Assembly (NCBI RefSeq): GCF_014203555.1 | Contig: NZ_JACHJH010000002.1 | Location: forward strand, 1 to 64,000 | DNA: 64,000 bases | From: Streptomyces olivoverticillatus | GTDB lineage: Bacteria > Actinomycetota > Actinomycetes > Streptomycetales > Streptomycetaceae | Direction: 5' to 3' | Shown here: positions 1 to 8,324 of the stretch, in pieces | Numbering within the stretch: the stretch's first letter is position 1 | Layout of the letters: each line of letters opens with the position of its first letter | The notes under the pieces: generated by a model | The model's database searches: none | What the model was told of the DNA's origin: nothing | What the model saw: only the letters and a program-made list of their open reading frames with translations | Position numbers and translations under genes: made by a program

Positions 1-34
1 GGGACCGTGTGGGAGAGTAGGACGCCGCCGAACT
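1..34 (+). rRNA. rrf: 5S ribosomal RNA, 3' end only (partial)
   Basis: The window opens inside the 3' end of a 5S rRNA. The segment GTGGGAGAGTAGGACGCCGCC followed by GAAC is the conserved actinobacterial 5S 3' half-helix; the final GCCGCCGAAC normally pairs with the 5' end GTTCGGCGGC, which lies outside the window. A strong hairpin terminator follows at once. This marks the end of an rrn operon whose 16S, 23S and most of 5S lie to the left. The exact mature 3' end is uncertain by one to three bases. Confidence 0.85.
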
Positions 35-46
35 AATTGTGATGAG

Positions 47-80
47 AAGGCCCTGGCAGGGATACTGCCGGGGCCTTCTT
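47..80 (+). terminator. rRNA operon terminator
   Basis: AAGGCCCTGGCAG (47-59) pairs with CTGCCGGGGCCTT (65-77) across a short loop and is followed by CTT. The position, directly after the 5S rRNA, fits termination of the rrn transcript. Confidence 0.8.
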
Positions 81-130
81 GCATTTCCGGACCAATATCC
101 CGGCCCCGACCCAGGTGCCTGGCCGCCGCC

Positions 131-158
131 GGGGGATTGCGATATCCCGCAATCCCCC
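131..158. terminator. Inverted repeat, probable terminator between rrn and the convergent membrane-protein gene
   Basis: GGGGGATTGCG (131-141) and CGCAATCCCCC (148-158) form an 11-bp perfect stem with a 6-nt loop. It lies 38 bp past the stop codon of the leftward gene and downstream of the rrn terminator, so it could stop transcription from either side. Confidence 0.5.
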
Positions 159-195
159 GACCTGCAATTCCCCGAAACGAATACGCGGAACTTCT

Positions 196-1245
196 CTATT
201 CGTTCCCTGCCGCACGGGCGAGTTCAAGATCAAGAGATTCGCGACGGATTCGCTGGTCCATGTAGAGCAGCGCAGTCACTCCCGCCGTAAACGGCAGCGT
301 AATGGTGGAGGCGATGGTGTCGCCGATACCCGCGATGATCAAAGAATGCCAGCTCATAGAGCTTGCCGCGGTGTTCGTGCCGGTCACGACAGGCCCAAAG
401 AGGCTGAGCGGAGTCTGAATGGCTGCGGACACCATCGATACGAGCAGTGCGGCCAGAATCTGTATCCCAAAGATGCGCCACCACGTACCGCGTACCAGCT
501 TTGCGGAACGGCGGAGAGAAGCGAACACGCCCTGCTTCTCGAGCATGAGAGCCGGCGCTGCCAGGCTGTAGCGGATCCACAACCACGCGGCCGCCACGAT
601 CCCCGCCATGCCCCCGAGGGCCAGCACGGGCGCCCCCGCCTCCTCCGAGCCGGCCGCGAAGAGCGCCAGCCCCGGTGCCATGCCCGCCGCCAGGATCGCG
701 CCCAGGAGCAGCGGAAGCAGGCAGAAGAGCCCGGCCATCTGCCCCAGCCGAGGCCGGGTGTCGCGCCACGCCTCACGTGTGGTGACTTCGCGACCCAGCA
801 CCGCGCGGCTCACCACGATCGTGAGAACCCCGGCCGCGATGATCGAGCCGACGAATCCGACGACGCCCGCGAGCGCCAGGCTGCTCATGCTGTCCTTGAA
901 GGCATGCAGGACCTCCCGCGGCGTTGCGGGGTCCTTGAGGCTCTCCAGGCCCGTCGCGTCCCGGAACCACAGCCCCGTGACCAGCGTGGCCGCGGTCTGT
1001 GTGACAGCCGCTACCGCCAGCGAAACACCGAGCGCCGGCCGCCAGTACTTGCGCGTGGTGTTGATCGCCCCGTCCAGGATCTCGCCCAGTCTGAGCGGAC
1101 GCAGCGGGATCACACCCGGCTGGGGTGCGAGCGGCTGCGGAGGGATCCACTGAGGACCGCCCCAGCCGCCTTGCGGGTTGTTCCAGCCGCCTTGCCCGCC
1201 GGAGCTGTCCGCGCGTGCCCGGTTCCAGCCCGGAGAGTCGTTCAT
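196..1245 (-). CDS. Multi-spanning membrane protein, glycerophosphoryl diester phosphodiesterase membrane-domain-like
   Basis: A 349-residue protein with a glycine/proline/tryptophan-rich N-terminal cytoplasmic tail (about residues 1-48), then the segment PLRLGEILDGAI that typifies actinobacterial membrane proteins related to the membrane domain of glycerophosphodiesterase-like proteins. About six hydrophobic segments follow. The start is set by a good ribosome site: on the minus strand GAAGGAG stands 9 nt before the ATG at 1245. The frame stays open further upstream but has no comparable site. No catalytic residues are recognisable, so the function is unknown; it could be an envelope or lipid-related protein. 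It stands alone, convergent with the rrn operon. Confidence 0.75.
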   Translation of the reverse strand: MNDSPGWNRARADSSGGQGGWNNPQGGWGGPQWIPPQPLAPQPGVIPLRPLRLGEILDGAINTTRKYWRPALGVSLAVAAVTQTAATLVTGLWFRDATGLESLKDPATPREVLHAFKDSMSSLALAGVVGFVGSIIAAGVLTIVVSRAVLGREVTTREAWRDTRPRLGQMAGLFCLLPLLLGAILAAGMAPGLALFAAGSEEAGAPVLALGGMAGIVAAAWLWIRYSLAAPALMLEKQGVFASLRRSAKLVRGTWWRIFGIQILAALLVSMVSAAIQTPLSLFGPVVTGTNTAASSMSWHSLIIAGIGDTIASTITLPFTAGVTALLYMDQRIRRESLDLELARAAGNE

Positions 1246-1392
1246 TCGTGTGCGCTCCTTCTCGGGGCCCGCCCCCGCCAGGCGTCGGCGAGCCATTGCC
1301 AGCCAGCATCGTGTCACGGCGCCGTTCGGGGCCCCGGGGGCGTACGGGCGCCCGCCGCCGGGCTCGTACGGGGGAGAGGGCCAAGGGCGACC

Positions 1393-1421
1393 TTCAATAG
1401 TTGCTGTGTGCGGGGCAGACT
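1393..1421 (+). promoter_or_regulatory. Possible leaderless promoter of mtnA
   Basis: CAGACT (1416-1421) resembles the -10 consensus TANNNT in all but the first base and lies exactly 6 nt before the ATG at 1428. No purine-rich ribosome site precedes that ATG. Spacing of this kind is usual for leaderless actinobacterial transcripts. No convincing -35 is visible. Confidence 0.35.
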
Positions 1422-1427
1422 GGACCA

Positions 1428-2597
1428 ATGGCTGATCAGTACGCGGCTCAGAACGCGGCATCCGTGGCCCACACCGACTCCTCGCTCGTCCCCGCCCTGC
1501 GCTGGGAGGAACTTCCGGAAGGCCCCGTGCTCGTCCTCCTGGACCAGCGCCGACTGCCGTCCGAGGAGGTCGAGCTGGTCTGCACGGACGTACCGGCCCT
1601 GGTGGACGCCATACACACGCTTGCAGTGCGCGGCGCGCCCCTGCTGGGGCTGGCAGGGGCGTACGGGCTGGCGCTGGCGGCCGTCCGGGGCTTCGACGTG
1701 GAGGAAGCGGCCGAGAAGCTCGCCTGTGCCCGTCCCACAGCCGTCAACCTGGCATACGGCGTCCGGCGCGCCCTGAGTGCGTACCGCAACGCCCTGAAGG
1801 GCGGTGCGGACCTCACGGGCGCGGCTGCCGCCGCGCTGGAAGAGGCGCGGGCGCTGCACCGCCAGGACGCCCAAGCCAGCGCCCGAATGGCCGCGCACGG
1901 CCTCGATCTGCTGAAGGAGCTGCTGCCCGGCGGCGGATACCGGATGCTGACCCACTGCAACACCGGAGCCCTGGTCTCCGGGGGCACGGGCACGGCGTTC
2001 GCCGTGGCGGGAGCGGCACACCGGGCCGGCGAGCTGCGGCGGCTGTGGGTGGACGAGACGCGCCCGCTGCTGCAGGGCGCCCGGCTGACCGCGTACGAGG
2101 CGGCCCGTGCCGGAATGGCGTACACGCTGCTCACGGACAATGCCGCGGGCTCGCTGTTTTCCGCGGGAGAAGTGGATGCGGTGCTGGTCGGCGCGGACCG
2201 GATAGCCGCGGACGGATCCGTGGCGAACAAGGTGGGCAGCTATCCGCTGGCGGTTCTGGCCCGCTATCACCACGTTCCGTTCCTCGTCGTCGCCCCGACC
2301 ACAACGATTGATCTTGGTACGCCCGACGGTTCGGCTATTGAGGTGGAACAGCGGCCGGGACACGAGGTGACCGAGTTCGCCGTGCCCGGTGTGCCGGAAG
2401 GGGGCAGCGAGGCGGGTACGGGAGTGGCTGTCGCGCCGCTGGGGACACAGACATACAACCCTGCGTTTGATGTCACACCGCCGGAGTTGGTGACCGCGAT
2501 TGTCACGGAAAACGGTGTTCTTTCACCCGTGACGGAGGCGGGTTTGGCGGAGCTGTGCGACGGGTCACGATCGGGTAATGGGATGATGTCGATATGA
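1428..2597 (+). CDS. mtnA: S-methyl-5-thioribose-1-phosphate isomerase
   Basis: This enzyme converts 5-methylthioribose-1-phosphate to 5-methylthioribulose-1-phosphate in the methionine salvage pathway, in the cytoplasm. The 389-residue product has the eIF2B-like/MtnA fold signatures: VRGAPLLGLAGAYGLALA (about 68-85), the catalytic cysteine in LTHCNTGAL (C177) and the catalytic aspartate in LVGADRIAADGSVANKVG (D257). The family is usually 340-390 residues, so it is complete. ATG at 1428 is chosen because homology starts soon after; an ATG-type start 27 nt upstream has no support. Its stop overlaps the mtrA start by 4 nt (ATGA), so the two are translationally coupled even though their functions are unrelated. 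No other methionine-salvage gene is in the window. Confidence 0.93.
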   Translation: MADQYAAQNAASVAHTDSSLVPALRWEELPEGPVLVLLDQRRLPSEEVELVCTDVPALVDAIHTLAVRGAPLLGLAGAYGLALAAVRGFDVEEAAEKLACARPTAVNLAYGVRRALSAYRNALKGGADLTGAAAAALEEARALHRQDAQASARMAAHGLDLLKELLPGGGYRMLTHCNTGALVSGGTGTAFAVAGAAHRAGELRRLWVDETRPLLQGARLTAYEAARAGMAYTLLTDNAAGSLFSAGEVDAVLVGADRIAADGSVANKVGSYPLAVLARYHHVPFLVVAPTTTIDLGTPDGSAIEVEQRPGHEVTEFAVPGVPEGGSEAGTGVAVAPLGTQTYNPAFDVTPPELVTAIVTENGVLSPVTEAGLAELCDGSRSGNGMMSI

Positions 2598-3271
2598 AGG
2601 GACGCGTCCTTGTCGTCGACGACGACACAGCACTGGCCGAGATGCTCGGAATTGTGCTTCGTGGTGAGGGTTTCGAGCCGTCGTTCGTAGCGGATGGCGA
2701 CAAGGCACTTGCTGCTTTCCGGGAGGCCAAACCCGATCTTGTATTGCTCGATCTGATGCTTCCCGGCCGGGACGGCATCGAGGTCTGCAGACTGATCCGG
2801 GCCGAGTCGGGTGTGCCGATCGTGATGCTGACCGCCAAGAGCGACACGGTCGATGTCGTGGTCGGCCTGGAGTCGGGCGCGGACGACTACATCGTCAAGC
2901 CGTTCAAGCCGAAGGAGCTAGTGGCCCGCATCCGGGCGCGGCTGCGGAGGTCCGAGGAGCCCGCGCCGGAGCAGCTGACCATCGGTGACCTCGTCATCGA
3001 CGTCGCCGGGCACTCGGTCAAGCGGGACGGGCAGTCGATCGCGTTGACGCCGCTGGAGTTCGACCTGCTCGTCGCCCTGGCCCGCAAGCCGTGGCAGGTG
3101 TTCACCCGTGAGGTGCTCCTGGAGCAGGTGTGGGGCTACCGCCATGCGGCGGACACCCGCCTGGTGAACGTGCACGTGCAGCGTCTCCGCTCGAAGGTCG
3201 AGAAGGACCCCGAGCGCCCCGAGATCGTGGTGACCGTGCGCGGCGTGGGCTACAAGGCGGGGCCCAGCTGA
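2594..3271 (+). CDS. mtrA: Two-component response regulator MtrA
   Basis: OmpR/PhoB-family DNA-binding regulator of 225 residues that coordinates cell-wall metabolism, osmotic response and, in Streptomyces, development and antibiotic genes. The receiver domain (1-115) has the acidic pair in VVDDD, the phospho-acceptor D53 in LLDLMLPG, T80 and K102 in IVKPF. The C-terminal winged helix (about 130-225) contains LTPLEFDLLVALA and the recognition region VNVHVQRLRSKVE. The ATG overlaps the mtnA stop; mtrB starts one base after the mtrA stop. The gene order mtrA-mtrB-lpqB is conserved across actinobacteria and makes the identification secure. Confidence 0.97.
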   Translation: MKGRVLVVDDDTALAEMLGIVLRGEGFEPSFVADGDKALAAFREAKPDLVLLDLMLPGRDGIEVCRLIRAESGVPIVMLTAKSDTVDVVVGLESGADDYIVKPFKPKELVARIRARLRRSEEPAPEQLTIGDLVIDVAGHSVKRDGQSIALTPLEFDLLVALARKPWQVFTREVLLEQVWGYRHAADTRLVNVHVQRLRSKVEKDPERPEIVVTVRGVGYKAGPS

Positions 3272-3272
3272 C

Positions 3273-5267
3273 ATGACGGGCGGCGGTGCCGCCCCCGAGC
3301 GGGGCGCGGGGCGGCCCGTCGAGTCGGCGGGCGGGATATCTCTCTTCCGGCGGCTGTGGCGCGCCGGAAGGCTGCTCTCCGACGGCGCGGGCGCGGCTCC
3401 GGTCCATCCGCTGCTGCGGCTGTACGTGCGCTGGGTGCGCCGGCCGCTGCTGCCCGCGATGCGGCTGTGGCGGCGCAACATCCAGCTGCGGGTGGTCGCC
3501 ACCACGCTGCTGATGTCGCTCGGTGTGGTGCTGCTGCTGGGCGTGGTGGTCATCGGGCAGGTGCGCAACGGCCTGCTGGACGCCAAGCGGCACGCCTCGC
3601 AGAGCCAGGCCGAGGGCGGTTTCAAGGCGGCCAGGGAGGCCGCCGACGCCGGTGCCGACGGCCGGGGGCAGGACCCCTCGCAGTCCGGTGGCCGGGGCAG
3701 CCAGGATTCGGGTGCTTGGCTGACGGCCCTGGTGCAGCAGCTCGCCAGTGGCGGGCAGGGCGTGTACAACGTGGTGGCGCTCAGCGCGGGGGACAGCGAC
3801 AGTTCGTACGCGGGCGGCGCCTATACGGCCGGCACGCGCGGGCCGAGGGCTTCGGGGGACATCGACCCCGAGCACAGCATCCCCACCGACCTGCGCAGGC
3901 AGCTGGACAGCAAGACGGGCACGTACGAGAAGCCCGGCACGGTCAAGCGCAGCGGGTCCGACGAGGGCGAGCCGGCGCTGGTGGTCGGCAAGCGGCTCTA
4001 CGACGTCAACGGAAAGCCGTATCAGCTCTACTACCTCTTCCCCTTCACACAGGAGGAGAAGTCGCTCAGCCTGGTCAAGGGCACGCTGACGACCGCCGGG
4101 GTGTTCGTCGTGGTGCTGCTGGGGGCCATCGCGTGGCTGGTGGTCCGGCAGATCGTGACGCCCGTACGGATGGCCGCGGGGATTTCCGAGCGGCTTGCGG
4201 CGGGCGTGCTCCAAGAGCGCATGAAGGTCACCGGCGAGGACGACATCGCCCGTCTGGGTGAAGCCTTCAACAAGATGGCGCAGACCCTCCAGGTGAAGAT
4301 CCAGCAGCTGGAGGAGCTGTCGCGGATGCAGCGCCGGTTCGTCTCGGACGTCTCGCACGAGCTGCGGACGCCGCTGACGACGGTGCGGATGGCCGCCGAG
4401 GTGATCCACGAGGCGCGCGACGACTTTGATCCGGTGACCGCGCGCTCGGCCGAGCTGCTGTTCGGGCAGCTGGATCGGTTCGAGTCGCTGCTCGCCGACC
4501 TGCTGGAGATCAGCCGGTTCGATGCGGGGGCGGCGGCGCTGGAGGCGGAGCCGATAGACCTGCGCGACGTCGTCAACCGGGTGGTGGACGGCGCGCTGCC
4601 GCTGGCCGACCGCAAGGGCAGCAGGCTGCTGGTGCGGGGCGCCGAGCAGCCGGTGATCGCGGAGGCGGACGCCCGGCGTGTGGAGCGCGTGCTGCGCAAC
4701 CTGGTCGTCAACGCCGTGGAGCACGGCGAGGGACGGGATGTGATCGTGCGGCTCGCGGTGGCGGGCGGGGCGGTCGCGGTGGCCGTGCGCGACTACGGCG
4801 TGGGGCTCAAGCCCGGCGAGGCGACGCGGGTGTTCAACCGCTTCTGGCGGGCCGATCCGGCCCGTGCGCGTACGACCGGCGGTACGGGGCTCGGGCTGTC
4901 GATCGCGGTCGAGGACGCCCGGTTGCACGGCGGCTGGCTGCAGGCATGGGGCGAGCCGGGCGGCGGTTCGCAGTTCCGGCTGACGCTGCCGCGTACGGCC
5001 GGCGACACGCTGCGCGGCTCGCCGATCCCGCTGGAGCCGGAGGACTCGCGGCGTAACCGCGGGCTGAACGAGTCCGGGGTGCCGCTGGCACTGCCGGGGC
5101 GCGCAGCTGCTGTACCGGCGCAGGCGAGAAACGTGCGCCCCTCTGCCGATCCGACGGCGCTGCCGGGCACGGGTGCGCGCGTGGTGGCGCGCCCCGGCGG
5201 TGTGCTGGGCGACAAGGGCGCGGGGAGCGCGGGCAGGACCGGAGGCGACCGTGACCGTCAGGGGTAG
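3273..5267 (+). CDS. mtrB: Sensor histidine kinase MtrB
   Basis: Membrane sensor kinase partner of MtrA, 664 residues. Order: basic N-terminus, first membrane segment around 70-95, extracytoplasmic sensor region about 95-265, second membrane segment (TTAGVFVVVLLGAIAWLVV), HAMP linker, then the dimerisation/phosphoacceptor helix with H362 in VSDVSHELRTPLTTV, and a HATPase_c domain with NLVVNAVEHG, the DYGVGLKPG box and GGTGLGLSI. A proline/arginine-rich tail of about 75 residues follows the kinase core and overlaps the start of lpqB by 17 nt. Its activity is expected to be modulated by LpqB, encoded next. Confidence 0.96.
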   Translation: MTGGGAAPERGAGRPVESAGGISLFRRLWRAGRLLSDGAGAAPVHPLLRLYVRWVRRPLLPAMRLWRRNIQLRVVATTLLMSLGVVLLLGVVVIGQVRNGLLDAKRHASQSQAEGGFKAAREAADAGADGRGQDPSQSGGRGSQDSGAWLTALVQQLASGGQGVYNVVALSAGDSDSSYAGGAYTAGTRGPRASGDIDPEHSIPTDLRRQLDSKTGTYEKPGTVKRSGSDEGEPALVVGKRLYDVNGKPYQLYYLFPFTQEEKSLSLVKGTLTTAGVFVVVLLGAIAWLVVRQIVTPVRMAAGISERLAAGVLQERMKVTGEDDIARLGEAFNKMAQTLQVKIQQLEELSRMQRRFVSDVSHELRTPLTTVRMAAEVIHEARDDFDPVTARSAELLFGQLDRFESLLADLLEISRFDAGAAALEAEPIDLRDVVNRVVDGALPLADRKGSRLLVRGAEQPVIAEADARRVERVLRNLVVNAVEHGEGRDVIVRLAVAGGAVAVAVRDYGVGLKPGEATRVFNRFWRADPARARTTGGTGLGLSIAVEDARLHGGWLQAWGEPGGGSQFRLTLPRTAGDTLRGSPIPLEPEDSRRNRGLNESGVPLALPGRAAAVPAQARNVRPSADPTALPGTGARVVARPGGVLGDKGAGSAGRTGGDRDRQG

Positions 5268-7107
5268 AGCCGACGGGCGCGGTCGTCGGCTGCGCCGGAC
5301 GCTGGGCTTTGCGGCGGCCGCGGTCAGCGGCGCGCTGCTGGCGGGCTGTGCGTCGATGCCGGACAGCGGGGACGTGACCTCGGTCAACTCCTCGCAGCGC
5401 GCCGACGCGGACGCGCAGGTGCGCGTCTACGGGGTGCCGCCGAGCAAGAACGAGCAGCCGCAGGAGCTCGTGGCGGGCTTCCTGGAGGCGACGACCAGCG
5501 ACGACCCGGACTACGACACCGCCCGGATGTACCTGGCGAAGAACGTGAAGCGGCAGTGGGACCCGTCGCAGTCGACGACGGTGCTTTCGCAGATGCCGCA
5601 GGTGCGGGTGGAGGCGGAGCGCAGCGGCGGCGACCGCGACCAGGCCTACACGGTCACGCTGACCGGCAGGCAGGTGGCGACGGTGGATGCCAAGCACGCG
5701 TACACCCCGGACGAGCGTCAGTACAAGGCGGAGCTCCACCTCGCGCGTGAGGGCGGCGAGTGGCGCATTGACGCGCTGCCCGGCGGACTGGTGCTGGGTG
5801 TCTCGGACTTCCAGCGCATCTATCGGTCGGTCAATAAGTACTACTTCGCCGAGCTGGGGCCCGGGACGGCTTCCGGCGGCGCGAGCCAGGACCGTATGCG
5901 CGCGGTGCTCGTCGCCGACCCCGTCTACCTGCGCAAGCGGATAGACCCGGTGACGTCGACGGTGAAGGCGCTGCTGGACGGGCCCACCACCTGGCTGGGA
6001 CCGGTGGCGGCCACGGCGTTTCCGACCGGCACGCGCGTGGAGGACCAGCGGCTCACGCTGGACGACTCCAACGCCCTGAAGGTGCGACTCAACGACCGGG
6101 CCGCGGGCGTCAACCAGGAGCAGTGCCTGCGGATGGCCGCGCAGACGCTCTACACCGTGCAGGAGTCCGCCAAGGTCACCGACGTGACGCTGCAGCGCAA
6201 GGACGGCTCGCGGCTGTGCGTCCTGGGCAAGGAACAGGCGAAGTGGTACGCCCCTGATCACACGGCCGGGCAGCCGGACCGCCAGTACTTCGTGGACGGG
6301 CAGCACCGGCTGGCGAGTCTGGCGGACGCCGACGACAAGCCGCGTCAGGTGCCGGGGCCGCTCGGCGACGGCGGCGTCCAGCTGCGGTCGGCGGCCGTGG
6401 ACCGCTCCGAGCGCCGGGCGGCGGGTGTCTCCGCCAACGGTCAGTCGCTCTATGTGGCGGCCCTGCAGCAGGGCGGTGCGCTGGGGGATGCTCGGCTGAG
6501 CGTCCACGAGACGGCGAAGGCGGGGCTGACGGCCCCGAGCTGGGACGGGCTCGGTGACCTGTGGGTCGCCGACCAGGATCCGGAGCATCCGCGGCTGCTG
6601 CGGCTGCCGAGCGGTACGGGCACGCCGGAGGAGGTCCGGGTGCCCGGACTCGACGGCGGACGGATCACGGGGCTGCGGGTCGCGGCGGACGGCGTGCGCA
6701 TTGCGCTGCTGGTGACCAAGGGCGACCGGACGGCCCTCCGGCTGGGCCGGGTCGAGCGCGGCGGCAGTGCGGCGCGGCCTGACCTGTCGGTCCAGGAGCT
6801 GCGGTCCGTGGCGCCCCGGCTCGAGGACGTCGACGCGGTGTCGTGGGCAGGCGGCAGCCGGTTGCTGGTGGCCGGCAGCGAGCAGGGCGGTCTGCAGCAG
6901 CTGCAGTACATCGACACCGATGGATCGCTCTCGAACAGCTCGGCGCTGCCCGGGATCACCGGGGTGCGCGCCGTCGCGGCGTCGGAGAACCCGGTCAAGG
7001 CGCAGGCGCTGGTCGCCGAGGGCGACGGCGGGCTCGTGCGGCTGCTGCCGGACGCGAACTGGAAGCTGGTCACGAGGGACGGTTCGGCGCCGGTCTATCC
7101 GGGCTGA
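5251..7107 (+). CDS. lpqB: Lipoprotein LpqB, MtrAB accessory protein
   Basis: Exported lipoprotein that interacts with the extracytoplasmic domain of MtrB and tunes MtrA phosphorylation in mycobacteria and Streptomyces. The 618-residue product begins at a GTG 7 nt after GGAGG. It has an arginine-rich n-region, a hydrophobic stretch and the lipobox LAGC with C33 as the lipidated cysteine. Two regions follow: an N-terminal GerMN-like domain (about 60-330) and a C-terminal beta-propeller-like region (about 340-610) with LSVHE, LWVADQDPEHPRLLRL and similar blades. The start lies inside mtrB, so the three genes form one operon. Confidence 0.94.
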   Translation: MTVRGRADGRGRRLRRTLGFAAAAVSGALLAGCASMPDSGDVTSVNSSQRADADAQVRVYGVPPSKNEQPQELVAGFLEATTSDDPDYDTARMYLAKNVKRQWDPSQSTTVLSQMPQVRVEAERSGGDRDQAYTVTLTGRQVATVDAKHAYTPDERQYKAELHLAREGGEWRIDALPGGLVLGVSDFQRIYRSVNKYYFAELGPGTASGGASQDRMRAVLVADPVYLRKRIDPVTSTVKALLDGPTTWLGPVAATAFPTGTRVEDQRLTLDDSNALKVRLNDRAAGVNQEQCLRMAAQTLYTVQESAKVTDVTLQRKDGSRLCVLGKEQAKWYAPDHTAGQPDRQYFVDGQHRLASLADADDKPRQVPGPLGDGGVQLRSAAVDRSERRAAGVSANGQSLYVAALQQGGALGDARLSVHETAKAGLTAPSWDGLGDLWVADQDPEHPRLLRLPSGTGTPEEVRVPGLDGGRITGLRVAADGVRIALLVTKGDRTALRLGRVERGGSAARPDLSVQELRSVAPRLEDVDAVSWAGGSRLLVAGSEQGGLQQLQYIDTDGSLSNSSALPGITGVRAVAASENPVKAQALVAEGDGGLVRLLPDANWKLVTRDGSAPVYPG

Positions 7108-7203
7108 CGCGGCCTGGCCGCCCATGGGGTCATGGTGGTGTTTCTTGCCGCCGTGGCGTTGCGTGGGTGTGGCGTCGCTGCAGGTCGTGGGTGTGGCCGG
7201 AGG

Positions 7204-7212
7204 TTATCCACA
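7204..7212 (+). promoter_or_regulatory. Consensus DnaA box
   Basis: TTATCCACA is the perfect 9-mer DnaA box of the E. coli R1 type (the usual Streptomyces box is TTGTCCACA). It sits 40 nt before the comF start in the 144-nt gap after lpqB. It is isolated, so it is not an origin; it could be a DnaA titration or regulatory site. Confidence 0.45.
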
Positions 7213-7251
7213 GGGGTGGCGGGGCCGGGCCGGCCGGGGGACAGTGGATCC

Positions 7252-8025
7252 ATGCGCGGGTGGTGGCAGGAGATTGCCGGTCTGGTACTCCCGGCCGATT
7301 GCGCGGGGTGCGGTCTGCCGCGGTCCGTGCTGTGCGAAAGGTGCCGCGGGGAGCTGTACGGGCGTGGGCCGCGGCGGGTGCGGCCGGACCCGGAGCCGGT
7401 GGGGCTGCCACCCGTGCATGCGGCGGCGCCCTATGCGGAGAGTGTCCGGTCGCTGCTGATTGCGCACAAGGAGCGGGGAGCGCTGGCTCTGGCGAAGCCC
7501 CTGGGCGGCGCGCTGGCGGGCGCGGTGCTGAGGGCGGGGCGTGTACACACGGGCCCGGGCGTGCGGGACCGGAGGGGCCCATTGCTGCTCGTGCCGGTGC
7601 CTTCCGCGCGGTACGCGGTGGCCGGGCGGGGACACGACGCGGGGCGGCGGGTGGCGTGGGCCGCCGCCGGGGTGCTGCGAGGTGCCGGGTTCCCGGTCCG
7701 GGTGGCCGCGGTGCTGCGGTTGCGGCGGGCGGTGGCCGACCAGTCCGGCCTGGACGCCCGGCAGCGGAGGCTCAATGTGGCAGGTGCGATGGGGGTGGCA
7801 CGGGGTGCGGAGCGGCTGTGGCGGCAGGGCGAGCCGGTGGTGCTGGTGGACGACTTGATGACGACGGGGGCGACGCTCGCGGAGGCGGCGCGTGCGGTGT
7901 CCGGGGCAGGCGGGCCGGTGGTGGGTGCGGCCGTGGTCGCCGCCCCCTGGCGGACTTTCGAAAAGCGGTCGGAACCGACCGGGAAGGCGCAGCGTTCCAT
8001 AGGCAAACGGCAGGAAAACACCTGA
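7252..8025 (+). CDS. comF: ComF-family phosphoribosyltransferase-like protein
   Basis: ComF-like proteins are cytoplasmic and linked to DNA uptake and to primosome function in competent bacteria; in actinobacteria the role is unknown. The 257-residue product has an N-terminal four-cysteine zinc knuckle (C17, C20, C28, C31 in CAGCGLPRSVLCERC) and a type I phosphoribosyltransferase fold ending in the PRPP loop VVLVDDLMTTGAT (near 195-207). The ATG at 7252 is chosen because the zinc motif follows promptly. An in-frame ATG 120 nt upstream would add about 40 low-complexity residues. It lies between lpqB and hpf, the usual actinobacterial position. Confidence 0.88.
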   Translation: MRGWWQEIAGLVLPADCAGCGLPRSVLCERCRGELYGRGPRRVRPDPEPVGLPPVHAAAPYAESVRSLLIAHKERGALALAKPLGGALAGAVLRAGRVHTGPGVRDRRGPLLLVPVPSARYAVAGRGHDAGRRVAWAAAGVLRGAGFPVRVAAVLRLRRAVADQSGLDARQRRLNVAGAMGVARGAERLWRQGEPVVLVDDLMTTGATLAEAARAVSGAGGPVVGAAVVAAPWRTFEKRSEPTGKAQRSIGKRQENT

Positions 8026-8324
8026 ATGGAGGTACGTTGCGGTAGGGGGTACCGACAGCCTTCCGAGCGAGATATGTTCGGTTGTGAGGAATGGCGCAAG
8101 CTATGCCTCATATCTCCGAATGGCGCGTTTCGCGTGCCTTCGAAGAAGCTTGTAGCAGCTTGAGGAAGGTTCAAGAAGCGCGCGGTCGGTGGGATGTAGA
8201 TCTTGTCGACGGGGGAGGAGGAGGTGAAAACCGCCTAGTCGGTGGCTCCGGGTACCCCCGGGGCTTGATGCAAGAGGGATGCGCTCCGCACCTTCGGCGG
8301 GGCGATCCGGGAACGGAGTTCTGC
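8026..8324 (+). other. hpf upstream region, about 300 nt without a gene
   Basis: The region separates comF from hpf. It holds a TATGTT element (8073-8078) that could be a -10, and an imperfect inverted repeat TGAGGAAT ... ATGCCTCA (around 8083-8108) whose right arm continues as CCTCATATC, matching the upstream GATATG. In-frame codons continue upstream of hpf, but the residues there (many Gly, Arg, Ser) do not resemble the family, so I treat it as leader. No small gene is convincing. Confidence 0.35.

Noticed and set aside
7204..7212. Replication origin at the DnaA box
   Set aside because: Only one box is present; there is no AT-rich unwinding region and no dnaA, dnaN or gyrase genes.
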